Part shown: piece after piece, positions 7,534 through 17,320 of the stretch
How positions within the stretch are numbered: position 1 is the stretch's first letter
How the letters are laid out: each line of letters starts with the position of its first letter
Assembly (NCBI GenBank): GCA_000955875.1
Contig: JYOE01000010.1
Location: 1-43,892, forward strand
Length of the DNA: 43,892 nucleotides
Direction: 5' to 3'
Source: Terrabacter sp. 28
Lineage (GTDB): Bacteria > Actinomycetota > Actinomycetes > Actinomycetales > Dermatophilaceae
Translations under genes and position numbers: made by a program
Notes under the pieces: model-generated
Seen by the model: the letters and a program-made list of their open reading frames with translations, nothing else
The model's database searches: none
What the model was told of the DNA's origin: nothing

Positions 7534-7974
7534 ATGCCCGACTACTCGCACACCGAGACCGTGAACGCCTCTCCCGCAGCGGTCTTCGCCATCCTCGACG
7601 ACGTCACCAGGGCCCCTGAGTGGCTCAGGCGGTGCACGCGGCTCGACAACCTCTCCGGTGGGCCGACCGCGGTCGGCACGCGGCTGAAGTACCACTACAA
7701 GGACGGCAGCCGCACCGGCGTCATGGACGGCTCGGTCGTCGCGCGCGAGCAGGACCGCAAGCTGACCAACCGCTTCACCGACAAGATGATGGACGTCACC
7801 GTCGACTTCGACGTCGCACCCGGGGCGATGCCCGACCAGACCACGCTGACCCACACCGTCACCATCGACACCAAGGGCCTCGGCAAGGTGTTCACGCCGA
7901 TGATCAGGCGCCAGCTGCCGGCACAGACGGGCGCGATGGCCGAGCTCAAGCGGCTCGCCGAGTCGGGAACCTGA
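7534..7974 (+). CDS. SRPBCC-family (polyketide cyclase-like) protein
   Basis: A 146-residue START/Bet v 1-like protein. The opening SHTETVNASPAAVFAILDDVTRAPEW, broken here only by its family-typical Ala/Pro pair, matches the first strand and helix of SRPBCC folds, which hold small hydrophobic ligands. The C-terminal helix is at MAELKRLAE. ATG 7534 was chosen because the fold begins immediately; a GGGAG sequence lies about 10 nt upstream. It is divergent to the hydrolase gene and convergent with the helicase gene. The ligand is unknown and there is no evidence of catalysis. Confidence 0.78.
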   Translation: MPDYSHTETVNASPAAVFAILDDVTRAPEWLRRCTRLDNLSGGPTAVGTRLKYHYKDGSRTGVMDGSVVAREQDRKLTNRFTDKMMDVTVDFDVAPGAMPDQTTLTHTVTIDTKGLGKVFTPMIRRQLPAQTGAMAELKRLAESGT

Positions 7975-7993
7975 CGGGGAACGCCCGGTCGGC

Positions 7994-10543
7994 TCAGCCG
8001 CCGAGGCGCTCGAACGCCGTGACCGTGAGCACCGCGGCCCCGGCCTCGTCGCTCGCCGCGAGGTCGACGACCGCCGTGATGCCCCAGTCGCGGTCGTCGT
8101 CGGGGTCGACGACGACCTGGCGCAGTCGCCACTCGCCGGGCACCTTCTCGACCTGCAGCAGGGCGGGGGAGCGGGCGCCCTGGTCGGTCGCGATGGCGTC
8201 GTGGTCGTCGTAGTAGGCGCCGAGGGCGTCGTTCCAGGCCTGTGCGTCCATAATCACCTTCCGCGGCGGGTCGGTGAGCTCGGCGACGCGTGCCTCGAGG
8301 TCGCCGAGCGCCTCCCACTCGTCGCGGGCGGCCAGCTCGACCCGGTGGAACATCGCGTTGCGGATCATGACCGTGAAGGCCCGCTCGTTGGCCGTGATCG
8401 GCCGCGCGGGCGGGGCCACGTCGGCGGTGGCGAGGACGGCCTCGCTCGGGTTGACGAGGTCCTCCCACTCGTCGAGCAGGCTCGAGTCGGTCTGGCGCAC
8501 GAGCTCGCCGAGCCACTCGATGACGTCCTCGAGCTCCTCCGTGCGGTGCGACTCGGGCACCGTGCGCCGCAGGGCCCGGTACGCGTCGGTGAGGTAGCGC
8601 AGGACGAGCCCCTCCGACCTGGAGAGGCCGTAGTACGAGATGAACTCGTTGAAGGTCATGCCGCGCTCGTACATCTCGCGGACCACCGACTTGGGGGAGA
8701 GCGCGTCGGCCGAGATCCACGGGTGGGTCCGGCGGTAGGCCGCCAGGGTCACCTCGAGCAGGTCGGCCAGGGGCTTGGGCCAGCTGGCCTCCTCGAGCCG
8801 CTCCATCCGCTCCTCGTACTCGACGCCGTCGAGCTTCATCGCCGCGACCGCCTCGCCGCGCGCCTTGAACTCCTGCGCCCACAGCACCTGGCGCGGGTCC
8901 TCGAGGATCGCCTCGATGACCGAGACGAGATCCTTTGCGTAGGAGTCGGACTCGGGGTCGAGAGTGTCCATGACAGCCAAGGCGAAGGGCGCGAGCGGCT
9001 GGTTGAGGGCGAAGTCGCGCTGGAGGTCGATCGTCAGCGCGTGACGCCGGCCCGAGGACTCGGCGGTGGCCAGCCGCTCGACGACGCCGGAGGTGAGCAG
9101 CTCCTTGGCGAGCACGAGCGCGTGCCGCTGGAGGCGACGCTGGTCCTTGGCCTCGTGGTGGTTGTCCGAGAACAGCCGCACGGCGTGTGCGACCGGGTTG
9201 CCTTCTCGCGCAAGCAGGTTGACGAGCATCGAGTGGGAGACGCGCAGCCGCGGCTGCAGCGGCTCCGGCTCGGCCGCGATGAGGCGCTCGAAGGTGTCCT
9301 CCGACCAGTTGACGAAGCCGTCAGGCGCCTTCTTGCGCTGGATCTTCTTCTGCTTCTTGGGGTCGTCGCCCGCCTTCTCGACCGCGCGGAGGTTGTCGAC
9401 GACGTGCTCCGGCGCCTGCGCGACGACCCAGCCCCGCGCGTCGAACCCGGCGCGCCCGGCGCGCCCGACGATCTGGTGGAACTCACGGGCCTTGAGCAGC
9501 CGCTGCTTCGTCCCGTCGAACTTCGTCAGGCCGGTGAGCAGGACCGTGCGGATCGGCACGTTGATGCCGACCCCGAGCGTGTCGGTGCCGCAGATGACCT
9601 TGAGCAGGCCGTCCTGGGCGAGCTGCTCGACGAGGCGGCGGTACTTCGGCAGCATGCCCGCGTGGTGCACGCCGATGCCGTGCCGCACGAGCCGCGACAG
9701 GGTGCGCCCGAAGCCCGCACCGAAGCGGAAGCCGCCGATGCGCGTGGCGATGGCCTCGCGCTCCTCGCGGGTCGTGATCTTCACGGCCATGAGGCTCTGC
9801 GCGCGCTCGAGCGCGGCCGCCTGCGTGAAGTGCACGACGTAGACGGGGGCGCGGTCCTTCTCGAGCAGCTCCTCGATGGTCTCGTGGAGCGGGGTGACGG
9901 CATACGAGAACTCGAGGGGGACGGGGCGCTCGGTGCCGGTGATGACCCCGGTGGACCGGCCGGTGCGGCGGGTCAGGTCGTCGCGGAACATCGTGACGTC
10001 GCCGAGGGTCGCCGACATCAGCACGAACTGCGCCTGCGGCAGCTCGAGGATCGGCACCTGCCACGCCCAGCCGCGGTCGGGCTCGGAGTAGAAGTGGAAC
10101 TCGTCCATGACGACGAGGCCGATGTCGGCCGAACTGCCCTCGCGAAGCGCGATGTTGGCGAGGATCTCGGCGGTGCAGCAGATGATGGGGGCGTCGGCGT
10201 TGACCGAGGCATCGCCCGTGATCATGCCGACGTTGTCGGCGCCGAACTGCTCGCACAGGGCGAAGAACTTCTCCGACACCAGGGCCTTGATGGGGGCCGT
10301 GTAGAAGGACACGCGGTCCTCGGCGAGCGCGGTGAAGTGCGCGGCGGTCGCGACGAGCGACTTCCCGGAGCCGGTCGGTGTCGACAGGATGAGGTTGCTG
10401 CCGCTCAGCACCTCGAGGAACGCCTCCTCCTGGTGCGGGTAGAGGGTGAGCCCGCGCTCGGTGGTCCACTCCGAGAAGACCTCGTAGAGCCCGTCGGGGT
10501 CGGGGTCCCGCGGGATGCGCTCGCTGAGGTTCTTCGTCACCAC
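7994..10543 (-). CDS. Ski2-like DExH helicase with DUF3516 C-terminal region
   Basis: An 849-residue superfamily 2 helicase. The first RecA domain has the Walker A STPTGSGKS (near 54-62), the DExH box VVMDEFHFYSEP (near 150) and the SAT motif VLMSATLGD. The second RecA domain has motif V/VI in GVGINVPIRTVLLTGLTKFD and QIVGRAGRAG. The C-terminal half after about residue 430 corresponds to the DUF3516 region known only next to such helicases in actinobacteria. Proteins of this kind unwind RNA or DNA in an ATP-dependent way; the substrate here is not known. The start is GTG at 10543 or the next GTG at 10540. It is a single gene, downstream of the FUSC gene on the same strand, with 34 bp between them. 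Confidence 0.9.
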   Translation of the reverse strand: MVTKNLSERIPRDPDPDGLYEVFSEWTTERGLTLYPHQEEAFLEVLSGSNLILSTPTGSGKSLVATAAHFTALAEDRVSFYTAPIKALVSEKFFALCEQFGADNVGMITGDASVNADAPIICCTAEILANIALREGSSADIGLVVMDEFHFYSEPDRGWAWQVPILELPQAQFVLMSATLGDVTMFRDDLTRRTGRSTGVITGTERPVPLEFSYAVTPLHETIEELLEKDRAPVYVVHFTQAAALERAQSLMAVKITTREEREAIATRIGGFRFGAGFGRTLSRLVRHGIGVHHAGMLPKYRRLVEQLAQDGLLKVICGTDTLGVGINVPIRTVLLTGLTKFDGTKQRLLKAREFHQIVGRAGRAGFDARGWVVAQAPEHVVDNLRAVEKAGDDPKKQKKIQRKKAPDGFVNWSEDTFERLIAAEPEPLQPRLRVSHSMLVNLLAREGNPVAHAVRLFSDNHHEAKDQRRLQRHALVLAKELLTSGVVERLATAESSGRRHALTIDLQRDFALNQPLAPFALAVMDTLDPESDSYAKDLVSVIEAILEDPRQVLWAQEFKARGEAVAAMKLDGVEYEERMERLEEASWPKPLADLLEVTLAAYRRTHPWISADALSPKSVVREMYERGMTFNEFISYYGLSRSEGLVLRYLTDAYRALRRTVPESHRTEELEDVIEWLGELVRQTDSSLLDEWEDLVNPSEAVLATADVAPPARPITANERAFTVMIRNAMFHRVELAARDEWEALGDLEARVAELTDPPRKVIMDAQAWNDALGAYYDDHDAIATDQGARSPALLQVEKVPGEWRLRQVVVDPDDDRDWGITAVVDLAASDEAGAAVLTVTAFERLGG

Positions 10544-10577
10544 GCGAGTATGCCGTCGGGCCGCCTCGTCGGCCCAA

Positions 10578-11594
10578 TCACCGCCGGTCGGGGGTGAGCA
10601 GCAGCACCACGGCCCCGACCAGCGCGCCGAGGACGGTCTCGAAGAGGCGGTCGCGCAGCAGCGACCCCACCGGGGCCGCGTGCGCGAGCTGGCCCATCAT
10701 CAGGGCCAAGGGGGTGATGAAGAGCAGGGCGACGCCGTAGTTGCGCCCGACGACGAGCTCGGTGAGCACCTGGAGCACGACGATGACGAGCACGGCCCAC
10801 GCCCCCTGCGGTGACCACAGCAGGATGGGCGCGGCCACGACGACGCCGAGGGCCGTGCCGACCACGCGGTGCAGCCCTCGGGTGAGCCGTGACGCGAGGT
10901 CGGGACCCGACAGCACGACGACGGCCGCGACCATCGCCCAGTACGGGTGCTCCCAGCCGAGCGCCGTCGCGATCGCGCCGGAGGCCCCGAGAGCCGCGAC
11001 GTGGCGCAGCAGGTGGGTGCGGGCACCCGGCGCGTCGAGCGCGTCGCGGAAGGTGGGGGCCGGGACATCGGGGCGCTGCCACTCGCCGCGCCCGCGGAGG
11101 ACGCCGACGTGCGACACAGCCAGTGAGAAGAGGACGCTCGCGGCCGAGACGGCGGCAGCGACCAGGACCGTCACGGGGGTGGCCGGCACCATGGCGCAGA
11201 CCGTGAAGGCGAAGACGAGGAAGAGCGGGCCCGGTGGGTGCCAGCGGTAGGCGTCCGACGTGAGCGACCCGGCCGCGGCGAGCAGCGCGCCCAGCGGCAC
11301 GACGAGCCAGCGCGAGTCGGGTGCGAGCGAGACGAGCGCCCCGAGGGTGACGGCGACCGTCAGGGCCACGCCGGCCACGACCTGCATGCCGGCCCGCTGC
11401 GCCCGGGCGTCGTTGCGCCCGTACAGCGACGTGAAGGCGCCGAACGCGGCATACGGCGTCCACTCGACCCGGCCGAACAGGACGAGCACGAGCAACGGGA
11501 CCAGCACCGACACCCCGGCGCGCAGCGCGACCCGGTGGGCGCCACCGTGTGGCCCCCAGCGCAGCAGCCCGCCGGCCACCCCTCGCGTTCTCAT
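10578..11594 (-). CDS. FUSC-family inner membrane protein
   Basis: A 338-residue integral membrane protein with two blocks of helices. The first begins VALRAGVSVLVPLLVLVLFG and the second begins LRHVAALGASGAIATALGW after a cytosolic loop of about 30 residues. The sequence HPYWAMVAAVVVLSGPDLASRLTRGLHRVVG is typed here in part only: WAMVAAVVVLSGPD followed by R-x3-R-x3-GT is the FUSC signature, found in aromatic acid exporters (AaeB) and fusaric acid resistance proteins. It has only one FUSC block, shorter than the 650-residue exporters. No efflux partner (AaeA-like) is next to it. Its ATG is 8 nt after a TAGAAT box. Confidence 0.8.
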   Translation of the reverse strand: MRTRGVAGGLLRWGPHGGAHRVALRAGVSVLVPLLVLVLFGRVEWTPYAAFGAFTSLYGRNDARAQRAGMQVVAGVALTVAVTLGALVSLAPDSRWLVVPLGALLAAAGSLTSDAYRWHPPGPLFLVFAFTVCAMVPATPVTVLVAAAVSAASVLFSLAVSHVGVLRGRGEWQRPDVPAPTFRDALDAPGARTHLLRHVAALGASGAIATALGWEHPYWAMVAAVVVLSGPDLASRLTRGLHRVVGTALGVVVAAPILLWSPQGAWAVLVIVVLQVLTELVVGRNYGVALLFITPLALMMGQLAHAAPVGSLLRDRLFETVLGALVGAVVLLLTPDRR

Positions 11595-11602
11595 CGGCCT
11601 CG

Positions 11603-11608
11603 ATTCTA
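11603..11608 (-). promoter_or_regulatory. -10 box of a probable leaderless promoter (FUSC gene)
   Basis: TAGAAT (minus strand, 11608 to 11603) lies 8 nt before the ATG at 11594. Confidence 0.45.
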
Positions 11609-11646
11609 GGTGGGGCGCCTATCCGCCTTTCGGGCGTCCGCGTGCC

Positions 11647-11652
11647 TAGGGT
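11647..11652 (+). promoter_or_regulatory. Candidate -10 box of the formate dehydrogenase operon
   Basis: TAGGGT lies about 90 nt before the fdhA start. It resembles the other -10 boxes of the window, but here a leader of about 80 nt with an ordinary ribosome site would follow. No convincing -35 element is visible. Confidence 0.3.
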
Positions 11653-11709
11653 GGTTACGACAGCGTGCCTTGTGGGAATACAGAGGTACGAGAGGTCGTG
11701 ACACTCGGC

Positions 11710-11727
11710 CGGCGTGCGCGCACGCCG
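11710..11727 (+). promoter_or_regulatory. 18-bp perfect palindrome just upstream of fdhA
   Basis: CGGCGTGCGCGCACGCCG is self-complementary and ends 14 nt before the fdhA ATG, directly before the AAAGGTGG ribosome site. It could be an operator (DNA palindrome) or fold as an RNA hairpin that limits access to the ribosome site. Confidence 0.5.
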
Positions 11728-11741
11728 CGAAAGGTGGCGCC

Positions 11742-14700
11742 ATGGAGGCGAAGAAGACGTTCTTGTCGTGGCCCGTGCTGCGGCAGGTCCGTTCCGGTGA
11801 CTTCCTCGGCCGGGGCCCGGCCGTGACGTCCGAGCGCACGCGCACCCTGCAGCCGCGCACGTCCACGGCCGACCGCGTCGTGCAGAGCGTCTGCCCGTAC
11901 TGCGCCGTCGGCTGCGGCCAGAAGGTGTACGTCAAGGACGAGAAGGTCGTGCAGATCGAGGGCGACCCCGACTCGCCGGTCTCGCGGGGCCGCCTGTGCC
12001 CCAAGGGCTCCGCGAGCGAGCAGCTCGTCAACAACGCGACGCGCGTGCGCGAGGTGCTCTACCGCCGCCCGGGCGGCACCGACTGGGAGCGTATGCCGCG
12101 GGCCACGGCCGTCGAGATGATCGCGCAGCGCTTCGTCGAGAGCCGCCGGGCCGGCTGGCAGGACCACGACGAGAAGGGCCGCCCGCTCCGGCGCACGATG
12201 GGCATCGCCTCGCTCGGCGGCGCGACGCTCGACAACGAGGAGAACTACCTCATCAAGAAGCTGTTCACCGCGGCCGGAGCGATCCAGATCGAGAACCAGG
12301 CCCGTATTTGACACTCCTCCACGGTCCCCAGTCTGGGGTCCTCGTTCGGGCGCGGCGGCGCGACACAGTACGTGCAGGATCTCTCCAACGCTGACTGCAT
12401 CGTCATCCAGGGTTCCAACATGGCCGAGTGCCACCCGGTGGCGTACCAGTGGGTGACGGAGGCTCGCCTCAAGGGTGCCAAGGTGATCCACGTCGACCCG
12501 CGCTTCACGCGTACGTCGGCGACGTCCGACAAGCACATCCCGATCCGGGCGGGCAGCGACGTCGTGCTGCTCGGCGCCCTCATCAACCACATCCTCGACA
12601 ACGAGCTGTACTTCAAGGAGTACGTCGTCGCGTACACCAACGCCGCGACCCTCGTCGGCGAGAAGTTCCAGGACACCGAGGACCTCGACGGGCTCTTCTC
12701 CGGCTACGACGACGAGACGGGGCAGTACGCCCCCGACACGTGGGCGTACGCGACGTCCGAGGACGGCGAGGAGGACGGCGACCCGTCACCGGGCACCATC
12801 GGCGGGCCCGCCGCCGGGCACGAGGGCGGCGGCGACGGTGCGCACGAGCACGGCCACAGCAAGTCCGAGCGGGCGGCCGGCGACGAGCACGGCTCCGGCG
12901 GGCCCGCGCTCGAGCACGCCCGCGTGCTGCGCGACGAGACGCTGCAGGACCCGCGGTGCGTCTTCCAGATCCTCAGGCGGCACTACTCGCGCTACACGCC
13001 CGAGATGGTCGCCGACACGTGCGGCGTCAGCGTCGACGACTTCGCGTACCTCGCGAAGGCCGTCACCGAGAACAGCGGGCGCGACCGCACGACCGCGTTC
13101 GTCTACGCCGTCGGCTGGACCCAGCACACGCTCGGTGCGCAGTTCATCCGCACCGCGGCGATCGTGCAGCTGCTGCTCGGCAACATGGGGCGCCCCGGCG
13201 GCGGCATCATGGCGCTGCGCGGGCACGCCAGCATCCAGGGCTCCACCGACATCCCGACCCTCTACAACATCCTCCCCGGCTACCTCGCGATGCCGGTGGC
13301 CGGCCTGCACGACACGTGGGACGAGTACGTGAACGCGATCGGCAGCAAGGAGCAGAAGGGCTTCTGGGCCAACGCCGACACGTATGCCGTCAGCCTCCTC
13401 AAGGCGTGGTGGGGAAAGGCCGCGACCGCCGAGAACGACTGGTGCTTCGACTACCTGCCCCGGCTCTCCGGCGCCCACGGCACCTACCAGACGACGATGG
13501 CGATGCTCGACGACCAGGTCGAGGGCTACTTCCTCCTCGGCCAGAACCCGGCCGTCGGGTCAGCCCACGGACGCATGCAGCGCCAGGCCATGAGCCACCT
13601 CAAGTGGCTCGTCGTGCGCGACTTCGCGATGATCGAGTCGGCGACGTTCTGGAAGGACGGACCCGAGATCGCCACCGGCGAGATGCGACCCGAGGACATC
13701 CAGACCGAGGTGTTCTTCCTCCCGGCTGCGGCCCACACAGAGAAGGCCGGGTCGTTCACCCAGACGCAGCGGATGCTCCAGTGGCACCACAAGGCGGTCG
13801 CCCCGCCCGGCGACGCCCAGAGCGAGCTCGAGTTCTTCTACGAGCTCGGTCGGCGCGTGCGCGAGATCCTCGCCGACTCCGACGACCCTCGCGACCGGCC
13901 GCTGCTCGACCTCACGTGGGACTATCCCCTCGATGCCGACGGCGAGATCGACGCCGAGGCCGTGCTCGCCGAGGTCAACGGGCGTCACCTGACGGGCGAC
14001 AAGGCGGGCCAGCCACTCTCTGCCTTCACCGAGATGAAGGCCGACGGGTCGACCAGCGGCGGGTGCTGGATCTACACCGGCGTCTATGCCGGCGGCGTCA
14101 ACAAGGCCGCCAACCGACGGCCCGGGCGCGAGCAGGACCTCACCGCCCTGGACTGGGGCTGGGCGTGGCCCGCCAACCGCCGCATCCTCTACAACCGCGC
14201 CTCGGCCGACCCCGAGGGCAACCCGTGGAGCGAGCGCAAGAAGTACGTGTGGTGGGACGCCGACGAGCAGAAGTGGGTGGGCCACGACGTGCCGGACTTC
14301 CCGGTCGCGAAGGCGCCGAGCTACCGGCCCGAGCCCGGGACGGGCGGCCCCGACGGCCTCGCCGGCGATGACCCGTTCATCATGCAGGCCGACGGCAAGG
14401 GCTGGCTCTACACGCCGAAGGGCATGCTCGACGGGCCGCTGCCGACCCACTACGAGCCGCAGGAGAGCCCCGTCCGCAACCCGCTCTACCACCAGCAGTC
14501 CAACCCGGCGCGCCGCGTCTTCCCGCGCAAGGACAACCTGTGGAGCCCCTCAGGCGACGAGCCCGGCGCCGACGTCTACCCGTACGTCTTCACGACCTAC
14601 CGCCTGACCGAGCACCACACGGCCGGCGGGATGAGCCGCTTCCTGCCCTACCTGTCCGAGCTGCAGCCCGAGTTCTTCTGCGAGGTCTCGCCCGAGCTCG

Positions 14701-15116
14701 CGAAGGAGCGAGGGCTCGAGCCGGGCGGCTGGGCGACGATCGTCTCGGCCCGCACCGCCGTCGAGGCCCGCGTGCTCGTCACCGAGCGCATGACGCCGCT
14801 GGTCATCCGGGGCCGCACCGTCCACCAGGTCGGCCTGCCCTACCACTGGGGTGTCGGCAGCGCCGCCGTCGTCAGCGGTGACGCCGCCAACGACCTGCTC
14901 GGCGTCGCGCTCGACCCCAACGTGCAGATCCAGGAGAGCAAGGCCGGCTCGTGCGACATCGTGCCCGGGCGGCGTCCGACCGGCGAGGCCCTGCTGCGGT
15001 TCGTCGCCGAGTACCAGTCGCGGGCCGGGTCGACCGCCATGACGGGCAACGAGCTGCGCACCGGACACCCCGAGTCGGTTCCCGGGACGGCGACCACGAC
15101 GAAGAAGGAGGGCTGA
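11742..15116 (+). CDS. fdhA: Formate dehydrogenase catalytic subunit, selenocysteine-containing
   Basis: A 1124-residue molybdopterin oxidoreductase that oxidises formate to CO2. SVCPYCAVGCGQ with the later RGRLCPKG binds one [4Fe-4S] cluster. Residue 190 is encoded by an in-frame TGA (12309-12311) in the context QARI-Sec-HSSTVPS, matching the Sec position of known FDHs (E. coli FdnG Sec196). Reading on in the same frame gives uninterrupted homology (GRGGATQYVQDLSNADC, MAECHPVAYQW), so this is recoding, not a broken gene. There is no twin-arginine signal, so the catalytic site probably faces the cytoplasm. Residues about 338-402 form an unusual Gly/His/Asp-rich insertion before PRCVF. ATG 11742 follows AAAGGTGG. 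It heads the fdhABC operon. Confidence 0.95.
12309..12345 (+). promoter_or_regulatory. UGA selenocysteine codon with bacterial SECIS hairpin
   Basis: Right after the TGA, 12323-12341 can fold as G-G pairs to C-C, a U-U mismatch, four C-G pairs (12326-12329 with 12335-12338) and a five-base loop AGUCU (12330-12334). The loop holds the G-U needed for SelB binding and starts 19 nt after the TGA, almost the same spacing as in E. coli fdhF, whose loop is AGGUCU. The structure is drawn by eye. Confidence 0.8.
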
Positions 15117-15119
15117 GAC

Positions 15120-16190
15120 GTGGCCTTCTGGCGCAACCAGCTGTCCGGTCCCACCGACCCTGCGGCGGACGCGGCGTGGGACCGCCACGAGCCGCGCAAG
15201 GGCTTCTTCACCGACACCTCGATCTGCATCGGGTGCAAGGCGTGCGAGGTCGCCTGCAAGGAGTGGAACGGCATCCCCGAGGACGGCCTCGACCTGCTGA
15301 ACCAGTCCTACGACAACACCGGCGCGCTCGGGGCGAGCACGTGGCGCCACGTCGCGTTCGTCGAGCAGAGCAGCGACCGCATCGAGAAGGCGAGGGAGTC
15401 GGGTCGTCGCCTCGTCCAGCTCGGCATGCCGACGGTGCGGGACTCGGCGACGGCAACCGCCACGCTCGAGGCTCCCGGCGAGGTCCGCTCCGGCGCCGCG
15501 GCGGGACCCGGCCCCACCGACACGGCCGTGCCCGACGTGCGCTGGCTCATGGCGTCCGACGTGTGCAAGCACTGCACGCACGCCGCCTGCCTCGACGTGT
15601 GCCCCACGGGGTCCCTCTTCCGCACCGAGTTCGGCACCGTCGTCGTGCAGGACGACGTCTGCAACGGCTGCGGCTACTGCGTCGCCGCCTGCCCCTTCGG
15701 CGTCATCGAGCGCCGCCGCGGCGACGAGGGCCACGAGGGCGGCCGGCAGTCGCACGGCATCACGATCAACGGCGGCGGCGCCGACCCGGCCCACAACGGC
15801 GAGGTCAAGAACGTCGGCATCGCCCAGAAGTGCACCCTCTGCTACGACCGCCTCGGCGACGGCCAGACGCCCGCGTGCGCCAAGGCGTGCCCGACGACAT
15901 CCATCAAGTTCGGCGACCTCGCCGACATGCGGGCCACCGCCCAGGCCCGCGTGACCGAGCTGCACGAGCTCGGCTACACCGAGGCGCGGCTCTACGGCGC
16001 CGACGAGAACGACGGCGTCGGAGGCACCGGTTCGGTGTTCCTGCTGCTCGACGAGCCGGAGGTCTACGGCCTGCCGCCCGACCCCCGGGTCACCACGGCC
16101 GACCTTCCCGACATGTTCCGCAAGGCCGGCATGGCAGGCCTTGCGATGCTCGGCATGGCGGCGGCCGCGTTCGTCGGGAGGAAACGATGA
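15120..16190 (+). CDS. fdhB: Formate dehydrogenase iron-sulfur (beta) subunit
   Basis: A 356-residue ferredoxin-like subunit that passes electrons from FdhA to the membrane subunit. Cys motifs for four [4Fe-4S] clusters are present: SICIGCKACEVACKEW near residue 36, VCKHCTHAACLDVCP near 150, VCNGCGYCVAACP near 180, and CTLCYDRL with CAKACP near 240-260. A spacer of about 60 residues rich in Ala/Thr/Gly separates the first motif from the rest. The C-terminus ends in a short hydrophobic helix (AGLAMLGMAAAAFV) and RKR, a likely membrane anchor. GTG 15120 is preceded by a strong AAGGAGGG located in the end of fdhA; its stop overlaps the next gene as ATGA. Confidence 0.93.
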   Translation: MAFWRNQLSGPTDPAADAAWDRHEPRKGFFTDTSICIGCKACEVACKEWNGIPEDGLDLLNQSYDNTGALGASTWRHVAFVEQSSDRIEKARESGRRLVQLGMPTVRDSATATATLEAPGEVRSGAAAGPGPTDTAVPDVRWLMASDVCKHCTHAACLDVCPTGSLFRTEFGTVVVQDDVCNGCGYCVAACPFGVIERRRGDEGHEGGRQSHGITINGGGADPAHNGEVKNVGIAQKCTLCYDRLGDGQTPACAKACPTTSIKFGDLADMRATAQARVTELHELGYTEARLYGADENDGVGGTGSVFLLLDEPEVYGLPPDPRVTTADLPDMFRKAGMAGLAMLGMAAAAFVGRKR

Positions 16191-17320
16191 CGACCAACCC
16201 GTTCGACGCCGACCGGCCGCCCGAGAAGGAGCGGCGGCGAGACGTCGCGAGCCACGGCAACGCCCGCGACGGCAGCCACCAGGCCGGCCAGAACGGCGGG
16301 CGGCGGCGCCGCGACGAGTCGCTCATGGTGCCCGACGCGCAGTTCGACAGCTACTACGGCCGCCACATCGTCAAGCCGGCGCCCTGGGAGAAGGAGATCG
16401 CGGCGTACCTCTTCCTCGGCGGCGTCGCGGGCGGCTCGGCGCTGCTCGCAGCCGGCGGCAAGGTGCTCGGCTACCCCGCCCTGAGACGCGCGGGTCGCAT
16501 CGGAGCCGTCGGCGCGGCCGCCCTCGGTGGTGCGGCGCTCGCCAAGGACCTCGGCAAGCCCAGCCGCGCGCTGAACATGATGCGCACCGTCAAGCTCACG
16601 TCGCCGATGTCGGTCGGCTCGTGGATCCTCACCGCCTTCAGTGGTTTCTCGGGGCTCGCGCTCGCATCGGAGCTCGGTCAAGCCCTCATCGAAAGTCGTT
16701 CCGGCACAACCGGGCCCGGCACAGCGCTCGCCCGCGTGAGCCGGATGCTCGAGATCGCCGACGGCCCGGCGACAGCAGGCTCGGCGCTCTTCGCGCCGCC
16801 GCTCGCCGCGTACACGGCCGTGCTGCTCGCCGACACGGCGACGCCCACCTGGCACGAGTCCTACCGTGAGCTGCCGTTCGTCTTCGTCAGCTCGGCCAAC
16901 CTCGCCGCATCCGGTCTCGCGCTGCTCACGGTGCCTTCCCGGCAGAACGGTCCGGCGCGCCGGCTCGCAGCCGTGAGCGCGGTCGTCGAGACCCTCGCCT
17001 TCGAGCGCATGCAGGACAGGCTCGGCCCGACCCTCTCCGAGCCGCTCCGCACCGGCAAGGCCGCCCGGCTGCTCAGGGCGAGCAAGGTGCTGACCATCGC
17101 CGGCGCCGTCGGCGCCGTCACCCTCGGGCGTACGCGTGTCGGAGCGGCCCTGAGCGGCCTGGCCCTCATGGCCGGCTCGGCCTGCACCCGCTTCGGGGTC
17201 TTCGAGGCGGGTATGACCTCTGCGATCGACCCCAAGTACACCGTCGAGCCACAGCGCGAGCGCCTCGAGGCGCGCCGGGCGAAGGGCATCGTCAACGACT
17301 CCATCACCACGGCGCGCTGA
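16187..17320 (+). CDS. fdhC: NrfD-like membrane subunit of formate dehydrogenase
   Basis: A 377-residue membrane protein of the NrfD/polysulfide-reductase type, not the cytochrome b type found in E. coli FDH-N. After a charged N-terminal tail of about 45 residues comes the family block MVPDAQFDSYYGRHIVK and then PWEKEIAAYLFLGGVAGGS, followed by some eight membrane helices. It should anchor FdhAB and hand electrons to the quinone pool. ATG 16187 overlaps the fdhB stop (ATGA) and follows GGGAGGAAAC, so the three subunits are made together. The symbol is by operon role. Confidence 0.88.
   Translation: MTTNPFDADRPPEKERRRDVASHGNARDGSHQAGQNGGRRRRDESLMVPDAQFDSYYGRHIVKPAPWEKEIAAYLFLGGVAGGSALLAAGGKVLGYPALRRAGRIGAVGAAALGGAALAKDLGKPSRALNMMRTVKLTSPMSVGSWILTAFSGFSGLALASELGQALIESRSGTTGPGTALARVSRMLEIADGPATAGSALFAPPLAAYTAVLLADTATPTWHESYRELPFVFVSSANLAASGLALLTVPSRQNGPARRLAAVSAVVETLAFERMQDRLGPTLSEPLRTGKAARLLRASKVLTIAGAVGAVTLGRTRVGAALSGLALMAGSACTRFGVFEAGMTSAIDPKYTVEPQRERLEARRAKGIVNDSITTAR

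Noticed and set aside
8201..10597. 798-aa open frame on the plus strand
   Set aside because: It lies wholly opposite the helicase gene, has Val/Asp/Leu-rich low-information composition, and has no domain; typical of high-GC mirror frames.
12372..15116. A separate gene beginning at ATG 12372 and an ORF ending at 12311
   Set aside because: Joined through the TGA they give one continuous formate dehydrogenase; the TGA is at the selenocysteine position and has a SECIS hairpin, and the upstream half contains the Fe-S site.
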